From Triatoma infestans (taxonomy: Eukaryota > Arthropoda > Insecta > Hemiptera > Reduviidae): a DNA stretch of 64,000 nucleotides. The notes under the pieces were generated by a model. That model made no database searches and was not told where the DNA came from. It saw only the letters and a program-made list of their open reading frames with translations. A program made the translations under genes and the position numbers. The stretch spans positions 1-64,000 of the forward strand of contig JAAEAF010005115.1 in NCBI GenBank assembly GCA_011037195.1. The letters run 5' to 3'. Shown here piece by piece: positions 1-10,964 of this stretch (positions are counted from its first letter, which is position 1; each line of letters begins with the position of its first letter).

Positions 1-24
1 TGTGGGTCGCAGTGGAATGAGGCC

Positions 25-53
25 CCCCCCCCCCGATTCTATTCTATTCTATG
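25..53. repeat. C-homopolymer and ATTCT simple repeat
   Basis: A run of C is followed by a short ATTCT pentamer repeat. It is low-complexity sequence at the window edge and nothing around it suggests a gene. Confidence 0.7.
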
Positions 54-118
54 TGATTGTCGGCTGATCGACGAGGCAGGTTCCAACAACGTAATAAAAC
101 ACAAAATATTTGTAAGTG

Positions 119-165
119 TTTTTTATTTTTATTCAAAATCCAACGTTTCGACAAACAATAATATG
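119..165 (-). repeat. Inverted copy of a CGAAACGTTGG repeat end
   Basis: Read on the minus strand, this segment carries GTTTGTCGAAACGTTGG, which matches the plus-strand sequence at 788-805. The two lie in opposite orientation about 620 bp apart and flank the LTR-like repeat at 295-700. The left copy lacks the CTGATGA box found at 770-776. It may be the end of a Penelope-like or similar element; that is inference. Confidence 0.4.
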
Positions 166-294
166 AGAAATATATGTAAAATGCTAGAAGTAAATAAATG
201 AGCAATAATGTGTGATGGATTGCCAGAAATAAAGACAAATATTTTATTTGTAATATCAAGAAAAATGTAACATTCGCTGGCAAAATGGACTATA

Positions 295-700
295 CAGATA
301 GAAGACCACTATTGTCTTTTAGAGTTCATGAACGTGTTAGCATTGTCTACCCCTTCTTCTCACAGGGGAAGATTTGAACGAACAATTAGAAGGCATTCTT
401 CAAATCAGTCTGTTGTAGACATTCAAGCAGAACAATTGTTTTTCGCTCTCTTAGCATCAGTGACAGTTCCATAATATATTAATAAGTTTATACATTCTTT
501 GCAAATAACTTGTAGTTATTATTTTAATAGAATATATTTATTGTTAACAGTGGTGACTACTTTCTTATTTCTGATACTTCTCTCTCTTAAACATATATAC
601 TTACAAGCCCTTTACAAAACCACTCAAGCCACTACAAGCCACCACTACAAACTACTACAACACCTCACCAATAACATTTCAAATGTAATGAATAATAAAT
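295..700 (+). repeat. Dispersed LTR-like repeat, copy 1
   Basis: This segment is similar over about 400 bp to 7602-8740 once an inserted LTR there is removed, and its right half is similar to 60265-60530. Shared landmarks include TGTCTTTTAGAGTTCATGA, the AATAACTTGTAGTTATTATT block and a right end rich in ACTACAA. The other copies end in CATTACA or CATTATA, which is LTR-like. No reading frame is conserved. It is probably a retroelement LTR or untranslated region, but its exact ends are not resolved. Confidence 0.5.
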
Positions 701-769
701 AATAAAGTAATGAATAATAATATGAGGCGTAATAAGTTCGCTCATACTTCTCATATTTTAAGTTAGCCC

Positions 770-817
770 CTGATGAATGTAAACAATGTTTGCCGAAACG
801 TTGGGTTTTTGCCCGAC
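770..817 (+). other. CTGATGA-hairpin-GAAAC motif followed by a second hairpin
   Basis: CTGATGA (770-776) is followed by a perfect 6-bp stem, GTAAAC/GTTTGC (779-784 with 788-793, 3-nt loop), then C and GAAAC (795-799), then a second 6-bp stem-loop, GTTGGG/CCCGAC (800-805 with 812-817). The order CTGANGA, stem II, GAAA is the core order of hammerhead ribozymes, which are known from Penelope-like elements and retrozymes. Two unpaired bases before the stem, and the lack of a clear UH cleavage site with a matching stem I, make a canonical active ribozyme doubtful. Confidence 0.35.
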
Positions 818-1401
818 AATATCACATACATCAAATTTTTTAATATACATATATTATACTTGATGTTATTTAGTTGAGAGAAGCGTACATTCTTCATGTA
901 TTAGTAGTAATTTGTAATGAAGAGGCTAAATTTCTCAGTTCACCATAAAATTAGGTATATTTAAAAGTCAAGTATCCCAGAAAAATGTTTCATATAAAAG
1001 TGAATGGCCTAACTAATGAATGGTTATGAAATGAATTTTTTATTATCTTCCAGATTAAACAACCTTCCTTTCTATCAAGGGAAACATTTTTCTCAACCTT
1101 TCTTCATCAGGTTAAATATATTATTATTTTTTTTTAAATTAAGTCCTTGAATCAACCATTCCAATTTGTTTAAAAAAAAAAGTTTAATTTTGTTGATAAA
1201 AGCTATATAATATTATTTGTTTACATGATTTAATTTGATGAAAAAAAATTTTAATTTGACTAAAAAAAAAAAATGGTTCGTATTGATTAAGAAAAAAGTA
1301 AAAAGATTCTATTTTAAAAACATCAATGTTAATATGCCTTCTTATTTCTTCCAGTAAAAGAGATTTCATAGATAATATTTATGGCATCTTCGGAACATAA
1401 C

Positions 1402-2560
1402 TGTAACAGTAACCAAAGAGAGATCAGCAACCAAAGACAGTAAGAAAAGAGAAGCAAACCCAAGCACTCACTCGGATTGGAGTGGGAGAAACTGTATAAA
1501 TATACGAGCGACGGGAAGTCCATGAAAACACAGTTCAATATAGTTAAACACAGTTCGATACAGTTGAGGACAGTTCAATACAGCCAATCACTACGTGTCA
1601 TTACCCATTTACCACTCTGCCTTAAACATTTCTCTATTGTAAAGTCCAGCCAGCGTATGTCTCTTAATTAATATATTAACCAGTGTTAATAAAGTCAATC
1701 TCATTTCATCAACCAGACAAATTCTCTCCACCTAACACATCCATTATATTACAGATGTTTCAAAGAAGAAAACAACTAACCAAGCATTCAAGCGCTTTCT
1801 ATAATGACACGTAGTGGGTGGCTGTATTGAACTGTTCTCAGCTGTATTGAACTGTGTTCCCATGGACTGTCCGTCGCTATATTTATACAGTTTCACCCAC
1901 TCCAATCCGAGAGAGTGCTTGGGTTTGTTTCTCTTCTTTTACTGTCTTTGGTTGCTGTATCATCAAACAAACCCAAACCCTCTCTCGGATTGGAGTGAGA
2001 GAAACTGTATAAATATAGCGACGCACAGTCCATGGGAACACAGTTCAATACAGTTGAGAACAGTTCAAGACAGTTCAATACAGTCAATCACTAAGTGTCA
2101 TTACCCATTTACCACTCTACCTTAAAACATTTCTCTATTGTAAAGTCCAGGCAGTCTGTGTCTCTTAATTAATATATTAGTTAACCAGTGTTAATAAAGA
2201 CAATCTTATTTCATCAACCACAGCTAAATTCTCTCCACCTAACACGATGATGTAACAGCAACGAAAGACAGTAAGAGAAGAGAAATAAACCCAAGCACAC
2301 TCTCGATTGACGTAGAAGAAACTGTATAAATATAGCGACGGACAGTTCATGAAAACACAGTTCGATACAGTTGAGGACAGTTCAATACAGCCAATCACTA
2401 CGTGTCATTACCCATTTACCACTCTACCTTAACCATTCTCTATTGTAAAGTCCAGGCAGTCTGTGTCTCTTAATTAATATATTAGTTAACCAGTGTTAAT
2501 AAAGTCAATCTTATTTCATCAACCAGAGCCAAATTCTCTCCACTTAACACATCCATTATA
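1402..2560 (+). mobile_element. Composite non-autonomous LTR element with TAAC target duplication
   Basis: The unit begins TGTAACAG and ends CATTATA, and is flanked by TAAC at 1398-1401 and 2561-2564. Inside, in order, are a forward LTR (1402-1748), a short unique spacer, an inverted LTR piece (about 1805-1962), a forward LTR piece (about 1975-2240) and a final forward LTR (about 2243-2560). Each LTR carries a TATAAATA box, an AATAAA signal and CCAGGCAGTCTGTGTCTC or a close variant. No gag or pol is visible, so it is a TRIM-like or rearranged derivative. A single-LTR relative lies at 25414-25719. The 4-bp duplication fits Ty3/gypsy or BEL/Pao integrases. Confidence 0.7.
1805..2090. repeat. 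Head-to-head inverted LTR pair
   Basis: About 150 bp on the left is the reverse complement of the LTR promoter region that follows on the right. The centre lies near 1963-1970, between the TTGGTTGCTG and CAAACAAACCC sequences. The two TATAAATA boxes therefore face away from the centre. The structure could form a long hairpin and is part of the composite LTR element 1402-2560. Confidence 0.7.
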
Positions 2561-2564
2561 TAAC

Positions 2565-3410
2565 TAAATAAAATATAAAAAAATTTAAAACCTTAAGGTT
2601 TGTTAAGTTTTGTATGATACAGTTTCCAGTGTTATAGAGTCCATAAACTGAAACCAAGAAAGCCCAGAAAAACTTCATTTTTTCCAGAGCGATTTATTTT
2701 CGAAGGAACTCTAACACATTACAGAGTACTTTTCCTCTTAAGAAAATTAAAGACAAATAAACTGAATTTTATCTTTATCTTTAAAAGATTCTTTATTCAG
2801 TAAAAAAACATCATAAACGACCCTACTAATAGCTGTTTAATACTGGAAAAAATAAAGTAGAGCCGAGATATTTCTAAATTTGCATAATGTAATAGCTTCC
2901 TTTAAAGCTACTTGTTAAAAAAGAAAAAAAAATACACGATGTAGTACTAGAATTACATATCCCTATCTCAACTCTTAAATTACAATCCATTCACATTGTA
3001 CAAAGAAAATACCATAAGAAAAACAGCTTAACTCCATATTTGAGTCTTATTTTCCCATAATATATATTATATATAGCGAATTATATATATAGATCTTAAA
3101 GCCATTTTATGGATGTTTTAATTTTTATTTATTATTTATTTTTACTTAATTTACATCACTCGGGTGCAATAGGTAAATATGCTGACAATTTATTAGTCTA
3201 GAATAAACTAAAATAAATGAACAAAGAGGGGAGAATAGACCCAGTGCTATCGCTCCCGACAGGCTGAAGACTTATCACTCACTCACTATCACTTGCGGAT
3301 TGCAGAACACGCGTCTATTGACATTTGAGTCTTTGGGTAGAAGATTACCTGATATTGTACGGAAAGAAAGAAGGCGTTCAAGGGGATTACTATGAAAGGA
3401 TAAGGCTTTA
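2565..3410. other. Unassigned AT-rich stretch
   Basis: I see no gene or recognisable repeat. It is AT-rich with short runs such as TATATATTATATATAG near 3060 and no usable reading frame. Confidence 0.5.
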
Positions 3411-3414
3411 TGAT

Positions 3415-3637
3415 TTTTTTTCTTTAATTTAAGGCGCGTCAACTAATGTGGTCGTCTTTGGCGCCCGGAGACTTCTCAGTGCACTGCCGATGCAGACAAC
3501 AGTCCATCACCAGTCCACAGTAAGCTGTAGAGGTTCCTAGGGAGAAAAAAAAATCTATAGGCAGTACCGCTGGACTCGAACCCGGGTTCTCCGCGTGGAA
3601 GTCCAGTACGCTAATCATTTAGCTAATCCCTTTCCTT
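3415..3637 (-). mobile_element. tRNA-derived SINE (family S1), minus strand
   Basis: On the minus strand this reads as a tRNA-like head with an A-box-like TTAGCTAAATGATTAGCG and a B box GGTTCGAGTCC. It then has the family body (TCCTAGGAACCTCTACAG, then TGGACTGTTGTCTGCATCG-like sequence) and a tail near GGCGCCAAAGACGACC, ending TTAAATTAAAG. Compared with the copy at 58256-58474, part of the body is deleted. No convincing target duplication was found. Confidence 0.8.
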
Positions 3638-3828
3638 CTTTATGTAATTGCTGGTATCATATCTTTTTGTTATTTTTCTAACATGTGGTATTTCAAGTTC
3701 TATGTGAAAAGTGTGTTTGGAAACTTTGAAGGAAGCGTGAACTATCGTTCATAAGACTTTAGACTGAAATGACTGGATGCACTGGAGACGCCGAACGCCG
3801 AATTCTACCCCATAGTTCTATATCGTAT

Positions 3829-4148
3829 GTCTTATTATTATTATTTGTCTATGGGGAGGGTCCAAAATCCTACGCTATCCAAAGCCCCACTGGGCTCACA
3901 CGGCCACCCCAAACAAAAACAACACAAACCGGATCTAAAACATAATTCCAGCCCAGGTTTAACCCATCTAAGATTCACCATAGTTCGAACAAATCGGATC
4001 ATAATCTTAAAAGGAAATAGCCTAAGCTCTGCCACAAACATCCTGTTCCAACCAAAGGTTCAGAACCTAATTTCCTCACATTCTAATCAACCTGTCATAA
4101 CATGGTTGGGTGTTATTTCCTCTGTCTCACGGACGTGACAAAAGGGGT
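3829..4148 (-). mobile_element. LINE 3' end (family J2), minus strand
   Basis: This 5'-truncated copy matches the 3' end of the LINE at 44363-45396 and the copies at 5573-6455 and 55692-56035. On the minus strand it reads through the C-terminal coding tail and the 3' untranslated region, then ends in an AAT repeat (ATTATTATT on the plus strand). The reading frame is broken. Shared landmarks are the ACGCTATCCAAAGC and AACCCATCTAAGATTCACC segments. Confidence 0.8.
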
Positions 4149-4149
4149 T

Positions 4150-5390
4150 TAATGGTTTAATGAAATTGTATATATAAAACACGTAAGTTTTCTATCGAGA
4201 GTCTGGATATGTGGCTCAATAGTTCGTACAATATTTTATATTATATAGTAAAGTTTCTGTCTTTTAAGTCTGGTGCTTTCTTACCAGATTAGTTAGTCAT
4301 TTGTTGATGTATAGTCCCAAGATAACGGACGATATTGACGGAAGAAATTGAAATATAATTATTATAATAATTAGTACTGGAGTAGCTCTCCTGGTAGTTT
4401 CAGTATTATATGTCGGCTTTTCCTTTCATTTGATATTAATTCCACTTTTTGAATCCTGTTCAAAGGAAGGAATGGAGGTGGTTTTAAAGGTTTCTAGTTG
4501 AGGTTACGAGATCTTCGTGGGTTGAGAATACTACGCCAATAGTTAAAAAAAGAACTTCATAATTAATTAAAGGGTTCATAAAAGGTAAAAATAAAAATAA
4601 TTAAGGAGTACAAAGGTTTAATTAATTCATAATAATAGGAAAATGATATTCTAAAAAATGAGGAAAACATTAATAAATAGCTCTATAGCGGAAACTACCG
4701 AGGCATAGTCACCTAATTATAGTCGCAGAATAGACAATGAGAGAGGAACACCAGGGATGGCCAAGAGAACGTTAACCTCTTTAGTGGTGTGGAGCACAAC
4801 ATGTATTTTCTCTTTATAGAAGCAGAGTAGGGCCAAAATTCCTTTTTTTAAGTTGTCGGACATATCACTCGCATCCAGAGATCTTTAAATATTCGTGTAC
4901 CATATTATCAAATTCTCGTTTACAATTATATAAATATTAATATACTTTAACCTTATTGTAGGAAATTTTTGTTTTTTATAGTTTCTTCTTTAAAAAACTT
5001 ATTGAATATTTATAAAAACGTACATAAAATTAAACAATCTGCATATTCATGTCTAACTTTTAAAGTATCTGAAATACTTTTCTTCATTTTTCCCCTCTTT
5101 CTTTATTTTTCCCCTCGTTTTTTTAAATGGAGGGCAATTTCAGTCACTTAAAATATATTCACAATATTCTAGTCTGCAAGCAGTAAACTAGAAAATAAAC
5201 TTTAATAAGATCATCAAATAAATAAAAGAGGGGCTTAAATTATTTTATTTCAGTTTTTTTGCGATAATCTCATTGAATATTACTTGGTATTTTTTTTTTC
5301 ATTTTTGCTATTTTTTTTTTATAGTTGAGATGACATTCTAAAAAATTAGGGAAAATATCGATAAATAGCAACATTCATATAAATAGCACG
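4150..5390. other. Unassigned AT-rich stretch
   Basis: No gene was found. A roughly 60-bp sequence containing GATATTCTAAAAAATGAGG at about 4640 recurs in diverged form near 5330, just before the SINE, so some of this is old repeat sequence. Confidence 0.4.
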
Positions 5391-5392
5391 AA

Positions 5393-5572
5393 GCCTTTGC
5401 AGTGCAGTATTCTCTCGGTACAGATAACACTGTTCATCACTGGGCAGTGAGCTGCCGAGGCTCCTAGGAAGAGAAATTAGTTAATTTAGTCTGTTAGTTA
5501 GTTAGGGGCACGGTCTTTGTTCGAACCCTGGACCTCTGCGTGTGAATCCAGCACGCTACCACCCCTTCCCTT
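5393..5572 (-). mobile_element. SINE S1, minus strand, head interrupted by a LINE tail
   Basis: On the minus strand there are recognisable head remnants (GGTAGCGTGCTGGATTCACA, then a degraded B box) and the family body with AGGAGCCTCGGCAGCTCACT. The head ends at CCCCTTCCC and is abutted directly by the ATTATT tail of the minus-strand LINE at 5573. That fits insertion of the LINE into or beside the SINE head. Confidence 0.7.
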
Positions 5573-6455
5573 ATTATTATTATTATTTGTCTATGGGGAG
5601 GGTTCAAAACCCCTACGCTATCCAAAGCTCCACTGGGCCCATACAGCTACCCCAAACAAAAGCAACACACCGGATCTAAATCACAATTCCAGGCGGGGTT
5701 TAACCCATCTAAGATTCACCGTAGTTCGAACAAATTGGATCATAATCTTAAAGGGAAATAGCCTAGACTCTTCCACAAACATTCTGTACCGACCAAAAGT
5801 CCAGAACCTAATTTCTTCACATTCCAATCAATCGTCATAAGATCATTGCGTGTTTCTTCCTCAGCCTCACGGACTCTACAAAAGGGGTCTGATCTGAACC
5901 ACAATACGTAGAGGTGTCTCCTTAAACTACAATGCCCAGTAAAGGATCCAACTCCAAAGCCTTAGAGATATCCGTGAATGATACAGCAACGTCTCTCTAA
6001 TAGTCCTGTCCCAATGAGCATCTTAGACTGCCGACAACTCACTGAGCTCATTCATTGGGAAGAATAGTGTGAAAGTATCCATGTCTGGAAGCTTGATAGA
6101 TGAACCAACAGCAAGCTCATGATCAATGAAAGGGAGAAAGACGCTTAATTTGGCAAACCTATCCACTTCCTCAGTCCCAAAAAAGTTCCCATATGACCTG
6201 GTACCCAGACTAGCAGCACATCCTTCAAAATAGAAAGCTCTTCCAGTTTTGTAAAACGTTCTAGTACCAACCTGAAAGTAAAGACACATGAACTCAGCGG
6301 CTTTAACGCAGCATGACTGTCCGAGCAGATACAAACAACTTTTAAGTTAATGTTACATACCCTCTCATCCAAAATACAACAAACAATAGCACAAACCTTA
6401 GCCGTGCTACGAAAGTGCTTCTTCGATTGCCTTTTGATGTCTTGTCTTAACATGT
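5573..6455 (-). pseudogene. LINE J2 C-terminal half: broken RNase H and zinc-knuckle tail
   Basis: This 5'-truncated minus-strand copy of the J2 LINE ends in an ATT-type tail at its left. Translated fragments match the better-preserved copy at 44409-45298. They include ICSDSHAALKPL, VLLVWVPGHMGTF and EEVDRFAKL, which are RNase H motifs, but these fall in two frames separated by a frameshift around 6150-6200. The RNase H would degrade the RNA strand during target-primed reverse transcription. The clade is Jockey-, R1- or I-like; I cannot decide which. Confidence 0.75.
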
Positions 6456-7300
6456 TCCAACCAATTAATTTACTGTCGAGAACTATTCCAAAAAAACTTC
6501 ATCGATTTGCAAATCTGAACAAAAAATTCTAAATCATCTAGGAGAAGTTAATCCTCCTATGGGCTATTTAAGTGTACATTACACATGTAATCCAGATAGA
6601 AGTTTATATATGTGCAACAATAAACTAGAGTTAGCCTGGATATAAGCTTATTTCAAGTAAATGTACAAATTAGCTATCTTTGTAGAAACTCTATGTAATA
6701 TGTTAGTTTCGTGTTTATCAGTGTAGAGTTGACCCAAAGTGGGTGAGCCTTTGGAATGTGTTGGAACCGTGCAGTGGGGTAATAGCCCAAGGTTGAATTG
6801 GAAAGCGTTGAATAAAAATAAAAGGGCATTGGAAGCATAAAGAAAGGAGAGAAGAAACTTTTGTAGTACCGGTTAGTACCTGTTTCATCTGTTATGTAAC
6901 ATAAAGTTAAAATTACTGAAGTTTTCTTTGCTGAATAATTGAACAAAATTCTGCATAGAAACGATCAATTGGGAGAAATAACCCGACTGGTTTTAGTAAG
7001 TAAATATTGGCAGATGATTTTGGTCATTCATTGATAGGAAGTACTAGCGTGAAATGATATTATATATAGATAGTATGATGGTATAAATAGATGATTTATA
7101 TCAAATAAATTTAATTTAGATTGTTTCTGGATAGTGTGAAGAAGAGTTAACAATAGTATTGTATATTATTCACAAATTTAATTTATATTCGATATCTTCA
7201 ATCTTTAATTCATATTTATATCATCGATCTCTAATTTCAGGATACCGATTATCACAAAAACAAATATTGTTATCATTATTTAAATAAAATAGTAATCTGC
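6456..7300. other. Unassigned stretch
   Basis: No gene was found. There are short AT-rich segments and scattered stops, and no tandem array or SINE head. Confidence 0.4.
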
Positions 7301-7305
7301 TCTTT

Positions 7306-7608
7306 TTGTTTTTTTTTTTATACATTTTCAAATATCTATCAGGCAGTTCTGCTTTCTATTGCTTACTAATAATAAAGCGTTGCAGGCTATCTTCGATACA
7401 AGTCTCACAACTAATCGGGGTAATTAAGAATGCTGTGGACTTAGAGTCAAACTTAAGAAATAGAGTTAAACTTAATAAATTGAGAGCAGTATATTTACTT
7501 TTCTCATCGATGCCAGGTATCATTTGTCAGCCCGACAAAATAGGTATTATGAATGAAAAATTTGGAATGAAGAACAAACATTCCCTTGCAAAAGAACTAT
7601 TCAGGTAG
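7306..7608 (+). CDS. Hypothetical reading frame before the LTR-like repeat
   Basis: A 100-codon frame ends where sequence related to the dispersed repeat (295-700) begins. The C-terminal two-thirds has protein-like composition (for example KLNKLRAVYLLFSSMPGI), while the N-terminal part is low-complexity. I do not recognise a domain. Its position could make it the 3' end of a retroelement frame or a chance frame. No promoter or splice site supports it. Confidence 0.15.
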   Translation: MFFFLYIFKYLSGSSAFYCLLIIKRCRLSSIQVSQLIGVIKNAVDLESNLRNRVKLNKLRAVYLLFSSMPGIICQPDKIGIMNEKFGMKNKHSLAKELFR

Positions 7609-8740
7609 AAGATCACTATTGTCTTTTAGAGTTCATGAGCTTGATAGCATTGTCTACCCCTTCTTCTCACAGGGAAAGATTTAAGCGAACAATTAGAAGA
7701 CATTCCTTCAAGATAGTGTAATGGGTTCAGATGTCTTGGAGAGGTGTGATGATGTGATGAATAGATGGTAGTTAGTTTGAGATTTTAGAGAGTTGTTATT
7801 CGGAATATGAATTACGAATTTACGAAAATAGATATATGTATATTTTAACAATAATTTAAACGTTTGAAAAGATAAACTACAATTAATTTAAAATGATTTT
7901 ACTTGTAACTAGAATGCACCAACTATAATGATTGATAAATAATATATGCTTTAAATACTTGGATAGGGACGCGCTCCAAGAATTATGTCACTCGTAGAAT
8001 CTTGATGTTACGCTGATGAAATACTGAAGCATAGTCCTCCCCACTCCTGCAGAGAGACACCTTTTATTGCCATCACCACACATTGACAAGTCTTGTAATT
8101 ATGGGTCACACTCAAACATCTCTTGCCGTGTGTTGACCCCAGTTCCTGAACAGGTATTGGCGGTTATCAAAGGATTTTAGCCAGGTGGTCGGTCTTTAGA
8201 GTATTTAGTTTATTGCCTTGTGTTGACCCTAGGTTTTGAATAGGTCGGCAATAGGTGATGGCAGTTATCAGTGGACTGTAGCCAGGTGTTCGGTCTTTGT
8301 CGGTTGTCCTTGTCGGTCGCTTTGGCCGTGCACTGACCGCAGTTATTGTATTATGCGTCTGGCTGGCACCACTAGTTATAATTTTTATAATTAAAAATTA
8401 TATATTTTCCTTCTGTTATCACTCCTTCTTGTTATCACATTACAATAGTTTGTTGTAGACATCGAAGCAGAACACTTCAGGAATCGCTATCTTAGAATCA
8501 GTGCAGTTCCACAATATATTAATAAGTTTATAATATCTTTGCAAATAACTTGTAGTTATTATTTTATTAGAATATATTTATTGGTGACTACTTTCTTATT
8601 ACTAATACTTCTCTCTTAAACATACGTACATACTCACAAGCCATTTTACTAAACCGCTCGTGCTACACCAACTACTACTACAAACATACAACAACTCAAC
8701 ACCCAAATACATTACATATTATATATATATATGTACACAA
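7602..8740 (+). repeat. Dispersed LTR-like repeat, copy 2, split by a solo LTR
   Basis: The left part (7602-7716) and right part (8445-8740) together match 295-700. The split is an LTR of 728 bp flanked by ATAG on both sides. The right end reaches ATACATTACA, so the repeat may itself be an LTR. The landmark AATAACTTGTAGTTATTATT is shared with copies 1 and 3. Confidence 0.6.
7717..8444 (-). mobile_element. Solo LTR (family L1) with ATAG target duplication
   Basis: The 728-bp unit begins TGTAATGGG and ends CACATTACA, with ATAG at 7713-7716 and 8445-8448. It interrupts an otherwise continuous dispersed repeat, so both ends are precise. Related LTRs lie at 24691-25349 and, in the opposite orientation, 61326-62005. 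The transcription strand is inferred from the third copy, which has a TATA-like box and a terminal AATAAA on the plus strand. No internal retroelement genes are present, so this is the product of LTR-LTR recombination. Confidence 0.75.
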
Positions 8741-9018
8741 ATTACGCTCTCATCAATTTTACTTGCTGTTAATTGCATATATTGGCAAAATAAATAAATT
8801 AAAAAAAAGTATTAACAATAGAGGGACTTTAATAAATTTTATTATCTTTGCCAATGAATTGCTTAATAATTTTGAATGAATTATCAGTTTTGTTGATTAA
8901 ACGATTTTTAAATTTAAACATACATTATTTCTTTAAATTACAAATTTTTTTAAAGTATTTCTTCATTTGTCCTGGTAAGTGAACGAGAAAGTGAAACAAA
9001 TAAAGACCAACAAATAAA

Positions 9019-9327
9019 ATGCAATTAAACCAAACAATTTACATTCATATCAATAAATTAAGAGTTGATTTGCCGGTCAATGCAGACGACGTAATTTGCT
9101 GCAGAGTACCAAATTGTTTTAGAAACAATTATTTGTTGTGCCAAGTACATATTTTGAGGGTAATAGTGGATACTTTTGTCGCATTAAAGATTCCATTAGA
9201 TGTATGTATATTGTGGTACAGTTTAATAATCCCAATTTTCTTTTTATTGATTCGGAATTCTTATTCTAAGATTAACCTTCGCAGTGTTCTCAGTAAAATG
9301 AGAATTTTACTTGGGTTGATTTTATAA
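9019..9327 (+). CDS. Hypothetical reading frame
   Basis: A 102-codon frame with a hydrophobic C-terminal half. I recognise no domain. The frame is isolated in AT-rich sequence with no splice, promoter or repeat context, so chance is the likeliest explanation. Confidence 0.1.
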   Translation: MQLNQTIYIHINKLRVDLPVNADDVICCRVPNCFRNNYLLCQVHILRVIVDTFVALKIPLDVCILWYSLIIPIFFLLIRNSYSKINLRSVLSKMRILLGLIL

Positions 9328-9389
9328 AATCATTACATATTTCTGTTTATCTGATTAACAAACCTGAAAACCAAATAAGTTTTGAAACC

Positions 9390-9602
9390 TGCAGAATAGA
9401 GGGATATTGCAGTGAGACCTGAAGATCTATTCGCCCAAGCTTTCCCAGTGCAGTCAACTTCCAGGCAGTATTCTCTTGTTGCAGATAACATTGTCCAACA
9501 CTGAGAGGCTTCTAGGGAGAGAAATCTAAGAGCCTGCTGGAGTCGAACTTGGGACCCCCGCGGGGAAATTCAGCGCACTACCACTGAGCTAATCCCCTTC
9601 CT
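9390..9602 (-). mobile_element. SINE S1, long-tailed subfamily, minus strand
   Basis: On the minus strand the head reads GGATTAGCTCAGTGGTAGTG (A box), followed by a diverged B box (AAGTTCGACTCC). The body has CCTAGAAGCCTCTCAGTGTT. The tail includes TAGATCTTCAGGTCTCACTG, shared with the copies at 28705-28994 and 52385-52650 but not with 58256-58474. That defines a longer 3' subfamily. Confidence 0.75.
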
Positions 9603-10960
9603 AATCTCTCGATAAATGGCATTCGTATTTTAAGAAGTTCTAGTTTAGTAAGAAGTATGGTTTCTAAAAATACTATAAAGGAAGTGAAAAAGCTCTCATA
9701 ATAATAAATGAATTTAATAATCAAAATGCTAATTAAATAACTTAAGCATTTTAATGTTAAGAAAAAGAATTTAAATACTAAAATGACATTGTGTAATGTT
9801 TTGAAAGCTTATTATGAAAGGGCAACATGTTGAATGGTGGCATTAAAAAGTAATAAACCAATATGATACTGCAGTAGATTCGTTTAATAAATTGTGACTT
9901 GCTCATAATATATGGTTGATTTTTATTGCAGGAAGTTAGATTATTTTCCACCAGAAGTACAATCATAACACTGATGCTGCTAATGGGAAAAGAGCAGGAA
10001 CTCTCTTTGGAAAAATAATATTATACCTCGGAACTGGTAGTCTGTTCCAGATTTTGTGGCACACAAACTATGGAATAGCCGTTGGGTTTAATACAGAACA
10101 ATGGAGCTCGGCTCAAGACAGTTCTACAGTTAAGTGGGTTAATGGACTATGTTGGTACTCGATAAGACGTTGTCTGCTTGAGAAAAAAAAACATATATTT
10201 TTTTAATTTTTTTTAATAAATTGTCACCTTCATATGGACTATACGAGAATGTCTGTCAGAGATGGGCCGATTTCTCTTTCTCGAAGCTCAGGGAGAATAT
10301 GTATATTGAAGAATAAGAGGGACAAAGAAGGGGACAGAAACTATGGAAGCTCATCTGAATTAGGTAAGATCGTAACGAAAGTTAATAAAAGATTCTATTG
10401 CACAGAACAAGCCTAAGACATGGATGACTTCCTTGAATTCTTACAGAGATTGCGAACACAAAATGGGTGTACAAGCATATGCGCCTTTTAAAGAACTGTT
10501 TCTGCGCAAAACCTATCAAATTCCAGTTTCAAACAACGATATAATATTAGTATTAAGCGATACTATTTGCTTTTACGTGGTTTCTACTTGACGCATTATT
10601 TTAAAATGGCTGGCCAGAGAAATTTTTTTTTTTATAAGTAGAAAAGCAATAACAGGTAAGTCATTTATTAATCTAATTGAACAGTTTTATGGCGATAATT
10701 AAGAAATTATAAAAATTAAATAAATAAAATAGAAGAGGTATTAATTCAAGTTAATGAAATGCTTTGAAAAATTTCGATTTATAAAAGAAGATAATATAAC
10801 TCCATTACTAAAATAAATAAAAGAAAGTGTTTATTCAACTTACCAACATCCTAATTTCCTTTTTCCATTTTCCGCAGTAATATTTAATTAAAACAAAGAG
10901 AAAGTACTTCCTGACGTACCTGCAAAAAAAATAAAAAATTATTACTTCAAATATTTAACA
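9603..10960. other. Unassigned stretch
   Basis: No recognisable gene. A 60-codon frame at 10234-10416 (+) is the only moderately protein-like piece, and I do not recognise it. Confidence 0.4.
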
Positions 10961-10964
10961 AATC

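Noticed and set aside
44..283. The minus-strand 79-codon frame at the window start
   Set aside because: It is a hydrophobic frame in AT-rich DNA overlapping a repeat end, with no motif.
1814..2125. The overlapping ~100-codon frames on both strands at 1.8-2.4 kb
   Set aside because: They are translations of LTR promoter sequence repeated in direct and inverted orientation.
3827..4138. The plus-strand 103-codon frames at 3.8 kb and 5.5 kb as conserved proteins
   Set aside because: They resemble each other only because both are antisense readings of the same LINE 3' end.
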